Shown piece by piece: positions 16,219-22,177 of a DNA stretch of 22,579 nt. Made by a program: the position numbers and the translations under genes. The notes under the pieces were generated by a model. It was not told the DNA's origin and did no database searches. It was given only the letters and a program-made list of their open reading frames with translations. Position 1 is the first letter of the stretch, and the number at the start of each line of letters is the position of its first letter. Source of the DNA: Planctomycetota bacterium (GTDB lineage: Bacteria; Planctomycetota; Planctomycetia; Pirellulales; Pirellulaceae); NCBI GenBank assembly GCA_026692885.1, contig JAPLNJ010000676.1, positions 1 to 22,579 of the forward strand, written 5' to 3'.

Positions 16219-16362
16219 TTATCGCTTCGGCCGCGATGTGATGTAGAGCGCGGTGCCTACGGCGGCCAGGATACCCACCAACGGCCATATCCCCAGTAGC
16301 GGACCGGCGACGATCGCACCCACAACCATGGCGAGGGCTAGATCATCGGGAAAATCGTTCAT
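16219..16362 (-). CDS. 47-residue two-span membrane protein, WPLxGILAAVGTA family
   Basis: This small gene reads MNDFPDDLALAMVVGAIVAG, then PLLGIWPLVGILAAVGTA, then LYITSRPKR. AAAGGAATGCAG precedes the ATG. It is the paralogue of the gene at 10814-10948 on the + strand: 25 of 44 aligned positions agree, including FP near the start, GxWPLxGILAAVGTA in the second span, and a basic end. Two paralogues of a protein too short for routine gene calling show that the family is selected. It lies just after the nuclease gene (stop 36 bases upstream) and before the 53-residue membrane protein. Function unknown; it may act as a membrane regulator or toxin-like peptide (speculative). Confidence 0.7.
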   Translation of the reverse strand: MNDFPDDLALAMVVGAIVAGPLLGIWPLVGILAAVGTALYITSRPKR

Positions 16363-16398
16363 TCTGCATTCCTTTTGCGAGGGGAGGTGGGTCTCAGA

Positions 16399-17232
16399 TC
16401 AGCCGTTCCAGTCGCGGCAGTGACCGGTGGCGAAGTCGCACATGCCGCAGTGAAATCCAGGCCGGTAGTTGAACCGGCCACGGTCCAGGGCATCGAGATA
16501 CTCCCGAATTACGGCAAAGAGTCGGCGGAAGTGGGCATCTGTGCGGGCCGGGTAACCGTGGAATTCGATCTTCGGTACCTTGGTCTTCACCAGCGACCGA
16601 ATCTCCAGCCCGACCTCTGTCTGGGCTGACAGTTGCCTGAACAGGTAGGCGTAGCTGGTGAGTTGCATCTCGTGGAGCACTTCCAGCGCCTCTCTGCTGC
16701 GAGCCGAGGTTTTGAAGTCCGCGATCACGGCGCCACCCGGGCCGTCGACGATCAGGTCGATCACGCCGAGGAGCGGGATACCGAGGTCCTCGCCGGTCCA
16801 CGGATCGACCAGCGGGGCTTGAGTGGTGACTTCCACCGCCAGCGGCTTCTCGTCAGTCGGTGCATGGCCCAAGTACGCCGTCACCAGGCCCACGGCCTGC
16901 TGCTGCAACGCCTGCTCGGCGGTGGCCGAGTCGAACGTCATGTTCTCGGCGTCAATGGTCTGCCCCCAACCCTCCAGCATGCGGCGGCACACGTCTGCCG
17001 CCTCCAGGGTGACACCCAGGTGACGGTGGCGATAGAAGACTTCCAAACCGGCATGAACCACCTTGCCCAGGAACAGGCTTGGTGTCGTTGGCTGCCGGAG
17101 ACCTTCCACATATTGGAGGCGGAACGCCAAAGGACACGTGAGCCACTTGCCCAACCGGCTGGGACTGATGTACGCCCAGACGCCGCCCCGGCCGATTTGC
17201 GGCTCTTCGCAAAGTAGTGTTTGGGTTGTCAT
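16399..17232 (-). CDS. PD-(D/E)XK nuclease, Fe-S, RecB/Cas4-like
   Basis: The 277-residue protein fits the PDDEXK_1 (RecB C-terminal/Cas4-like) family. Motifs: SPSRLGKWLTCPLAFRLQYV (C33), GKVVHAGLE (56-64), E134 in VEVTT, VIDLIV with D159, ADFKTS (D172, K174), and MQLTSYAYLFRQ (Q190, Y194). The C-terminal trio C262-C265-C272 (CGMCDFATGHC) plus C33 would bind a 4Fe-4S cluster as in AddB/Cas4. It likely processes single-stranded or recombination DNA ends. The ATG overlaps the stop of the upstream gene (ATGA), so they are co-translated. No helicase or cas genes are nearby. Confidence 0.88.
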   Translation of the reverse strand: MTTQTLLCEEPQIGRGGVWAYISPSRLGKWLTCPLAFRLQYVEGLRQPTTPSLFLGKVVHAGLEVFYRHRHLGVTLEAADVCRRMLEGWGQTIDAENMTFDSATAEQALQQQAVGLVTAYLGHAPTDEKPLAVEVTTQAPLVDPWTGEDLGIPLLGVIDLIVDGPGGAVIADFKTSARSREALEVLHEMQLTSYAYLFRQLSAQTEVGLEIRSLVKTKVPKIEFHGYPARTDAHFRRLFAVIREYLDALDRGRFNYRPGFHCGMCDFATGHCRDWNG

Positions 17233-17801
17233 GGCGTGGCAGCCCCTCCCAACACGGTATCGAGGTCGATCTCACCGGCCTTGATTCCTTTCAACGCGTC
17301 GATCAGCCCGGAGGCTTCCAGGCTGGTCAGACCGACGACGGGCTTGGAGAACATCTTGTTGGCGAGGGCTTCGAGACGGCGGACGCCGAGACCTTTGATG
17401 TGGCCAGCGAGCTGCCGGACATACGTCATCTGCTTCTCGCTCGCCGGGTGGCCATTGCCGTTACTCTGGCCATTGCTGCTGTTGCCGTTGTTCTGGCTGT
17501 GGTGTCCATTCCCGCTGCTCGGGCTCGTGCTGGCGTTGGCGTGTGTGACGTTGCCGTTTGAGCCGTTGCCGCCATTGCTGTTGGAAGCCGGTTGCGGCTG
17601 TTGCGGCGGGGTGCCGCCGTTCAGTTGCGATTCCACGGACGCCTTGGCCAGCTCGAACAGATAGTCAATCTTGGCTTGCAGCTTCTCCGGTTCGCGGACG
17701 ACGCCGGACTCGACTTCGACTTCCAGGTTCACGCTGGCGCCGCGCGAACCGAAGTTGGCTTCGCCCACCTTGCGGTTGAAGCCGATGTTCAGTTTGAGCA
17801 T
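17229..17801 (-). CDS. Modular protein with Asn/Gly/Ser-rich linker and phage-recombination-type tail
   Basis: The 190-residue protein has three parts. Residues 1-60 form a compact domain (MLKLNIGFNRKVGEANFG...) of alternating beta and helical character. Residues 61-120 are a low-complexity linker of Asn, Gly, Ser and Gln with many SNGN repeats. Residues 121-185 (EKQMTYVRQLAGHIKGLGV ... GLTSLEASGLIDALKGI) resemble the C-terminal tail seen on Rad52/ERF-type proteins of phages and plasmids (family memory). AAGGAG is 9 bases before the ATG. Its stop overlaps the nuclease start, so I infer that both handle single-stranded or recombining DNA. Two hairpins lie in its leader. Confidence 0.72.
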   Translation of the reverse strand: MLKLNIGFNRKVGEANFGSRGASVNLEVEVESGVVREPEKLQAKIDYLFELAKASVESQLNGGTPPQQPQPASNSNGGNGSNGNVTHANASTSPSSGNGHHSQNNGNSSNGQSNGNGHPASEKQMTYVRQLAGHIKGLGVRRLEALANKMFSKPVVGLTSLEASGLIDALKGIKAGEIDLDTVLGGAATP

Positions 17802-17844
17802 GGGCTCATTCTCCTTCGCTTGTTGGTGTTGATGCGGATGCTAG

Positions 17845-17915
17845 GACGCCCGAACAGTGTGTCCGGGCGTCTGGATGACCGACGACGCCTGGATTCACGA
17901 ACGCGAATCCAGGCG
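17845..17915 (-). promoter_or_regulatory. Two hairpins in the leader of the modular-protein gene
   Basis: On the + strand, GACGCCCG (17845-17852) pairs with CGGGCGTC (17864-17871), and CGCCTGGATTC (17886-17896) pairs with GAATCCAGGCG (17905-17915, 11 bp, 8-base loop). Both lie between the 80-residue gene (ends 17963) and the ATG at 17801. CATCCGCATC and CAACAAGC(GAAGGAG) after the first hairpin (minus strand) are nearly repeated in the leader at 18206-18310. Confidence 0.55.
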
Positions 17916-17962
17916 AAATCGCGATCTGACGGGTGACCACCGGAAGAGGACTGAGGGACGCG

Positions 17963-18205
17963 TTACGCCCCGACCTTCTGCAACTGCCGCAGCGAGGCCA
18001 GCGTGGTCTGTACGAGCCGGGACTCACGCTTCTGCTGCTTGAGGCTGCGGATCAGTTCGTTGGCTCGGACAACGGCCACACGCAAGGCATCACGGAACGC
18101 GATGGCCTGCTCGATGGGCGACGGTCTCTTGGCCGCCGACGAACGCTTGGCCTTCGTCGCGGGTTTATCGCCGTTGGACGGGAATTGGGGGATGGGGTCG
18201 GACAC
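17963..18205 (-). CDS. 80-residue basic helical protein (internal start, same frame)
   Basis: GTG 18205 has AAGGAG 10 bases upstream, a much better ribosome site than expected inside a gene. The product begins MSDPIPQFPSNGDKPATKAK, then Lys/Ser-rich, then a long basic helix (PIEQAIAFRDALRVAVVRAN..RSLKQQKRESRLVQTTL). It resembles small DNA-element accessory proteins. Its frame continues without a stop from the clamp-like gene, so two products are possible: a fusion and this shorter one. Confidence 0.5.
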   Translation of the reverse strand: MSDPIPQFPSNGDKPATKAKRSSAAKRPSPIEQAIAFRDALRVAVVRANELIRSLKQQKRESRLVQTTLASLRQLQKVGA

Positions 18206-19387
18206 GGTGGTCTTTCTCCTTGGTTGTTGGGGATGCCCGCTCGCGTCATCATGCTGATGCTGAATGGACGGGATGCGGATGAGATCGGGGCCGCTGGGAA
18301 TCGCGGCCCCCGGCGCTAAAAGTGCCCACAAGAACTGTCGGTTGCCGTCGTCGCAGAGCACGGGTTGCTCGTTGCCGTACAGGTACACTTCGCGGAATCC
18401 GAGCCGGAGGGCGCGCAGCAGGTACTCACGGTTCGAGTTGATCGTGATGGGATCGCCTTCGAGCCGCGAGTTCGACAACGTCAATTCAGTTGCCCGCGAC
18501 TGATCGGCGGCCCTGCCGCGGATCAGCACTTGGCCGTTCAAGTCGAGAGTGATCGGGCGATTCGTTTCTTCTTCGCACGGCAGCCGGAGCAGGGCTTCGG
18601 TCAGAAAGTCGCCGTCGTCTGGGGCGAGACAGAGACGCGAGATCGCCGTACGCGGATCGGCGAAGTGCCGCATCACGTCTGGGAAGCGAGCGTCCTTCTC
18701 CAGCCTGAGGCTGATCGCCCAGGGGCCGGTCTTGAAGGTCACCCAGTCCTCCGTCTTCCCGACGTGGATCGGTTGATCGCCGGGCAGTTCCCGGCAATCG
18801 AAGACGCTCGAGGCCGGGACCAGCAGATCTTCCGTACACGGAAACGCGAAACCGGACTGCACCAACGCCTGCTGGCCATCAGTGGCGACGATCTTGCCGC
18901 TCGTGCCGCACAACTGCACGCAGCTCAGCGCGAACCGGTGGGGCTGATTGTCGGTAGTGGCCGCCGCGTCTCGCAACGCGGTCCACAGCGCCGGTTCGTT
19001 GCTGGCGAACGTCTCCGGCAGCAGCGGGAACGGCGGCAGCGTATCGTCAGGGGCCGACATGGCGAAATCTAGGACGACGGGGACACGTTTGTCGGTCCAC
19101 GACGCTGTGACCTTGTCGGCAACGCTGAAATCCAGTTGGACGGGATCAGGACGGCTGCCTTCGCAGGCAGCCAGCAGGTCCAGGGGCACCAGCGATTCGA
19201 CAGCACCGCCCTGGTAGGCAGTCTGGTACTCGACGGCTGCGTGATGGCACATGGCACGCATGCGCAGCGTGTCACCGTCAGCCATGAACAAGGCCCGCTG
19301 GCCGTAGCCTCCGTGTGCCTTGCCGATCCCGGCTCGGCGAAACACGGCGCGCAGTTGGCGAGCCAGGGAACGTGTGATTGTGATCAA
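17963..19387 (-). CDS. Sliding-clamp (DnaN beta)-like protein with C-terminal extension
   Basis: The frame gives 474 residues if started at TTG 19387 (GGAG 9 bases upstream, giving MITITRSLARQLRAVFRRAG); the longer frame from 19468 lacks a ribosome site. Residues 1-365 have the look of a three-domain beta clamp: SLVPLDLLAACEG early, SCVQLCGTSGKIVATDGQQA in the middle (the classic clamp segment), PASSVFDCRELPGD, and a late VLCDDGNRQFLWALLAP. A clamp tethers DNA polymerase to template, and plasmid or phage-encoded clamps are known. Family length is about 365-380, so the last 100 residues are extra. This extra part contains a hairpin and the start of a separate gene (see 17963-18205), pointing to stop loss. 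Clamp identity is moderately sure. Confidence 0.65.
   Translation of the reverse strand: MITITRSLARQLRAVFRRAGIGKAHGGYGQRALFMADGDTLRMRAMCHHAAVEYQTAYQGGAVESLVPLDLLAACEGSRPDPVQLDFSVADKVTASWTDKRVPVVLDFAMSAPDDTLPPFPLLPETFASNEPALWTALRDAAATTDNQPHRFALSCVQLCGTSGKIVATDGQQALVQSGFAFPCTEDLLVPASSVFDCRELPGDQPIHVGKTEDWVTFKTGPWAISLRLEKDARFPDVMRHFADPRTAISRLCLAPDDGDFLTEALLRLPCEEETNRPITLDLNGQVLIRGRAADQSRATELTLSNSRLEGDPITINSNREYLLRALRLGFREVYLYGNEQPVLCDDGNRQFLWALLAPGAAIPSGPDLIRIPSIQHQHDDASGHPQQPRRKTTVSDPIPQFPSNGDKPATKAKRSSAAKRPSPIEQAIAFRDALRVAVVRANELIRSLKQQKRESRLVQTTLASLRQLQKVGA
18287..18310 (-). promoter_or_regulatory. Boundary hairpin inside the clamp-like frame
   Basis: GGGGCCGC (18287-18294) and GCGGCCCC (18303-18310) form an 8-bp stem with an 8-base loop. 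It falls just past the position where a clamp should end, and resembles the boundary hairpins at 21312 and 22149. This supports the idea that the region was once an intergenic leader. Confidence 0.5.
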
Positions 19388-19413
19388 GGTTGGGGACTCC
19401 TTGGGTAGAAATG

Positions 19414-19455
19414 AAGACCGGCACGACGCGTTGAAGGATGCGGCGCGCCGGTCTT
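19414..19455 (-). promoter_or_regulatory. Leader hairpin before the clamp-like gene
   Basis: AAGACCGGC (19414-19422) pairs with GCCGGTCTT (19447-19455), 9 bp with a 24-base loop. It lies 27 bases before the TTG start. On the minus strand CATTTCTACC follows it, similar to the T-rich runs after hairpins at 19767 and 22149. Confidence 0.6.
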
Positions 19456-19516
19456 GGGGAAGCAACAAGGGTGGCCAGACAACGGGCAGACATTGGCGCC
19501 GTTTGTCGTCTGTGGC

Positions 19517-19732
19517 TTACTCGGCCGCGGGCTTGCGACGGCGGCGGACGGGTCGGACGGGTTCGACGTCGTCGTTCTGATCCCAATCCAGCCACGCGGG
19601 CGGGATGTCACTGGGTTCGGGATCGAAGTGGACTTCACTGGGGTCGGCGATGCCGAAGCCGTGGCGGCGGATTACGGACGGGGTCTCGCCGGTGGCGAAT
19701 GCCACGGCGGAGTCGAGATCGCGTTGGGTCAT
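19517..19732 (-). CDS. 71-residue small acidic-basic protein
   Basis: The ATG at 19732 has GGAGGTG 6 bases upstream, among the best ribosome sites in the window. The product runs MTQRDLDSAVAFATGETPSV, then IRRHGFGIADPSEVHFDPEP, a WLDWDQNDD acidic patch, and a basic VRRRRKPAAE end. The start resembles HTH-like DLDSAVAxATGE modules of small planctomycete proteins. The frame is open upstream to 20164, but that part is non-protein-like. Function unknown. Confidence 0.7.
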   Translation of the reverse strand: MTQRDLDSAVAFATGETPSVIRRHGFGIADPSEVHFDPEPSDIPPAWLDWDQNDDVEPVRPVRRRRKPAAE

Positions 19733-20040
19733 TACTGCACCTCCGGTGGTTGCTGGATAGAAAACAGCCACGTCCCCCGCCAGGAGGCCGTGGCGAGAGA
19801 CTGGGTAAAACAGGTTGTTTTCGAGACGGGCTGGAGGCAGCAATCTCCGAACCGGCACCGTCAAGAACCTCCCTGCGTTCTTGGTTTGCGCCAGAACGAG
19901 CGCAGACTGGTTGACCGGCTCCAGGGGCCGGATTGGTCCCGGACGCGTCTGGCGCTTTTCCTGGGCTTTTCCGGGGCTGGCCTGCCAGCAAGACGCGGCT
20001 GGCAAACTGGGCAAGATCGCGTGCAGCAACTGGCTCGGTC
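19733..20040 (-). promoter_or_regulatory. Gene-free, hairpin-rich leader region
   Basis: The 308 bases between the 82- and 71-residue genes have no convincing gene. Three hairpins stand out: TGCCAGC/GCTGGCA (19983-20004), CAAGAAC/GTTCTTG (19862-19883) and GCCACG/CGTGGC (19767-19794). The last is followed on the minus strand by TGTTTTC and then the start of the 71-residue gene. Their number suggests a structured RNA leader or small RNA. Confidence 0.45.
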
Positions 20041-20289
20041 TCAGGACGCCGGGGCAATCAGCCAGCGCGACTCCAGCCACTGCCGCTCGGCGTCCAAGGC
20101 TTGGCTGCGATGCGGGTAGGGGCCGATCCGTGGCCCGGCGACGGGAGACATTTCCGCCCACCACTGGCCATGATCGTCGGGCTCGACCTGCGATGCTCGC
20201 GTGATGGTGGGGCTGCCAAGGACAGCGAGGTCAATCTCCTCGCCGTAGATGCACCGGACGGCCCCAGTGGGCGTGATGACGAGTTGCAT
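20041..20289 (-). CDS. 82-residue conserved-type small protein
   Basis: The ATG at 20289 (GTGAGGGTG upstream) lies 11 bases after the preceding stop. The protein is compact: MQLVITPTGAVRCIYGEEID, then LAVLGSPTITRASQVEPDDH, GQWWAEMSPV, GPRIGPYPHRSQALDAERQWL and a final WLIAPAS. It fits a planctomycete family often found on plasmid-like segments, of unknown function. It shows beta-strand character early and a single helix late, with no catalytic motif. Confidence 0.72.
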   Translation of the reverse strand: MQLVITPTGAVRCIYGEEIDLAVLGSPTITRASQVEPDDHGQWWAEMSPVAGPRIGPYPHRSQALDAERQWLESRWLIAPAS

Positions 20290-20300
20290 GGCAATCACCC

Positions 20301-21248
20301 TCACTTCGGCCGACGCAGGATGTTGCGGCGCGGGCGGTCCACCAGAAGCGTATCGAGCACGTTTTCGACCTGCGTGAGCTGCGTAGCCACACGCTGCCGC
20401 ACTCCCTGGCTGTCCCGCAGCGTCCGCGGCTCCACGCCGCGGATGACCTGCTGGCACTGGGCGACCAAGTTGTCCAGCTGGTCGTTGGACCGCACGTTCA
20501 GCTGGCGGAAGCGTTGGAAAAACTCCGTGAGGTTGCCGATGGCGCTATCCCTGAATACCTTCGGCTTGGAATCGACTTGGCCAGTCAGCCGCTCCGTCAG
20601 GTGCGAGACCAAGTCTTGCAGCTCCTCGATAAACGCCTGCTCCGCGAGTTCAACCGCTTCGTCGAAACGAGCGGCGACCCGCTCGCACTCCTGGCGATAC
20701 AAGTCCGGGCTGAGCTGCTGCAAATACTCGGGCGGCTCCAACGCGGGATAGTCCCAGGCAACCTGGAACAACCCCAGCAGGCTCGTTGGGTAGTCGGCGG
20801 GGTTGTAGAGCGATCCCAGCCGGTCGCGGGCAGCCGACTTCAGGGCGGCGAAGTGCTGGTCGAGTTGCCGAACGGCTTCGGTGAGTTCATCCCTTAGCGA
20901 CTCGATCTGGGCGTTGAACGTCTCGATCTGGTCCTGGCGGATCAGGCGGATGCCGGGCTCCGGGTACGGCAGCGACATCGACTTCCACAAGGCGATGATG
21001 CGGCCCTTGATCGCCGTGACAGCCTTGTAAGCCGGATGCGTGGTGTCCAGCAGCTTCTTCCCGGCCGACAGGAAGGCTCCCTCGGCACCGAACGTGTCGG
21101 CGGCTTGGGATTTCTGTTCGCTGGTCAACGTCTTGCGGACCCCGAGCCAGCTGAGCGACACTCGCACGGCCGCCATCGTGGTCCGCAGCCGCTGCGAAGG
21201 CGAGGTCGATGGGCGGACGATGGGTTCTTCGAGCAGGGTGGTTGTCAT
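20301..21248 (-). CDS. Helical protein of unknown function (DUF3150-like possible)
   Basis: The 315-residue soluble protein starts at ATG 21248 (GGAG 10 bases upstream). Long helices dominate, with a coiled-coil-like stretch at about 100-140 (ETFNAQIESLRDELTEAVRQ) and heptad patterns at 205-240 and 280-310. The middle carries SLPYPEPGIRLIRQDQI and YPALEPPEYLQQLSPDLY. The pattern recalls DUF3150-type phage/plasmid proteins, but I would not insist. It follows the PAPS-reductase-like gene with a hairpin between them. Its N-terminus (MTTTLLEEP) resembles that of the nuclease (MTTQTLLCEEP), perhaps by chance. Confidence 0.75.
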   Translation of the reverse strand: MTTTLLEEPIVRPSTSPSQRLRTTMAAVRVSLSWLGVRKTLTSEQKSQAADTFGAEGAFLSAGKKLLDTTHPAYKAVTAIKGRIIALWKSMSLPYPEPGIRLIRQDQIETFNAQIESLRDELTEAVRQLDQHFAALKSAARDRLGSLYNPADYPTSLLGLFQVAWDYPALEPPEYLQQLSPDLYRQECERVAARFDEAVELAEQAFIEELQDLVSHLTERLTGQVDSKPKVFRDSAIGNLTEFFQRFRQLNVRSNDQLDNLVAQCQQVIRGVEPRTLRDSQGVRQRVATQLTQVENVLDTLLVDRPRRNILRRPK

Positions 21249-21311
21249 TGCGTGGAATCTCCGTGATTGTGGGGTTGGGGACGGATCGTGAACACAGAAT
21301 CGACTGGGTTG

Positions 21312-21330
21312 GGCCGCATGGAACGCGGCC
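21312..21330 (-). promoter_or_regulatory. Boundary hairpin after the PAPS-reductase-like gene
   Basis: GGCCGC (21312-21317) pairs with GCGGCC (21325-21330) around a 7-base loop. It touches the TAG stop of the PAPS-reductase-like gene (21330-21332) and precedes the helical-protein gene. The shape matches the hairpin inside the clamp-like frame at 18287. Confidence 0.5.
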
Positions 21331-22124
21331 TACGCCAAGGCCAGGCGGCCGGAGTAACGGGCGTGATCGGCCCAGGTGTAGCGGATGCCCAGTCCTTGGA
21401 CCTTGTCCGGATCGTCGCCGCGGAAGTGCTTGCCCGACCGATAGCGGCCTTCCAGGGCCAAGGCACACGCATGGAGATCCGGATGCTCCGCGGCCAAGTC
21501 CGCCAGCTCGGCCTTTTTGCACGCCGGGCAGTAGAAACAGGCTGACTTGACCGGCACCGGCAGGCCCGCGTCGGCGATCAACCGCTGGCACGCTTCCCGG
21601 TTCAGCTCCCAGTCCATGAGCGGATACCAGTAGTCGTACTGCGGATCATCGCCGCGGTCGGCGTAGCGACGGCGTTCCTCGCCCGCCTCAAAGCCGATCA
21701 GCTTCCGCACGCGACCACCGCCTTCCCAACAGTCCTGGGCAGGCAGCCAGTGCTCCACAACGCGATCCTGCGGCATCCGCTTCCACTTGATTGAGCAGCC
21801 CTTCTTCCGAAAGGCCAGGCTGGGCAGCGTGAAGTTGCTCCAGCAGTTGCCGTACAGCGTGTCGTAGGGGGCGATGGGCGGGATGTAACGCACGACTTGC
21901 AGGTCCGGGAAGTCCACATCCCGAAGCCACTGCCGGATGATGGGGGCGTAGAGATAAGTGTCGGGTTTCTCGCCGCCCGTGTCGGCGAACAGGATCAGAT
22001 CGGGCCGCACGCCGCGTTTCTGAAGTCCGACAAGCATGGCGGTGGAATCGACGCCCATGCCGTAGGCGACGACCCGAGGTGGCTCATGGGGAGCCGAAGA
22101 ATGGAACAGGTTGAGTTGCTGCAT
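21330..22124 (-). CDS. PAPS-reductase-like PP-loop ATPase (phage/plasmid type)
   Basis: The 264-residue protein belongs to the adenine-nucleotide alpha-hydrolase superfamily. The PP-loop is YGMGVDSTA (21-29), and LILFADTGGEKPDTY (43-57) follows at the expected distance. Conserved Cys-containing segments are YGNCWSN (C94), KKGCSIKWK (C110) and CFYCPACKKAEL (C196, C199, C202), so it may bind an Fe-S cluster or zinc. Related proteins reduce PAPS/APS, or insert sulfur into tRNA or DNA (as DndC does). With no sulfate-assimilation neighbours, a nucleic-acid modification role for a mobile element is more likely (inference). The ATG is 25 bases downstream of a terminator-shaped leader hairpin. Confidence 0.82.
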   Translation of the reverse strand: MQQLNLFHSSAPHEPPRVVAYGMGVDSTAMLVGLQKRGVRPDLILFADTGGEKPDTYLYAPIIRQWLRDVDFPDLQVVRYIPPIAPYDTLYGNCWSNFTLPSLAFRKKGCSIKWKRMPQDRVVEHWLPAQDCWEGGGRVRKLIGFEAGEERRRYADRGDDPQYDYWYPLMDWELNREACQRLIADAGLPVPVKSACFYCPACKKAELADLAAEHPDLHACALALEGRYRSGKHFRGDDPDKVQGLGIRYTWADHARYSGRLALA

Positions 22125-22148
22125 AAAACGTCCTCAAGAAACGAAAAC

Positions 22149-22177
22149 AGCCCCGTTGGCCGGAGAACCGCGGGGCT
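22149..22177 (-). promoter_or_regulatory. Terminator-shaped leader hairpin of the minus cluster
   Basis: AGCCCCG (22149-22155) pairs with CGGGGCT (22171-22177), 7 bp with a 15-base loop. On the minus strand GTTTTCGTTTC follows the stem, typical of an intrinsic terminator. Because the ATG at 22124 lies just beyond, it could attenuate the cluster or close a transcript arriving from upstream. Confidence 0.6.

Noticed and set aside
18365..19072. Plus-strand frame of 235 codons across the clamp-like gene
   Set aside because: The minus-strand frame has the clamp-like motifs and a ribosome site; this frame has neither.
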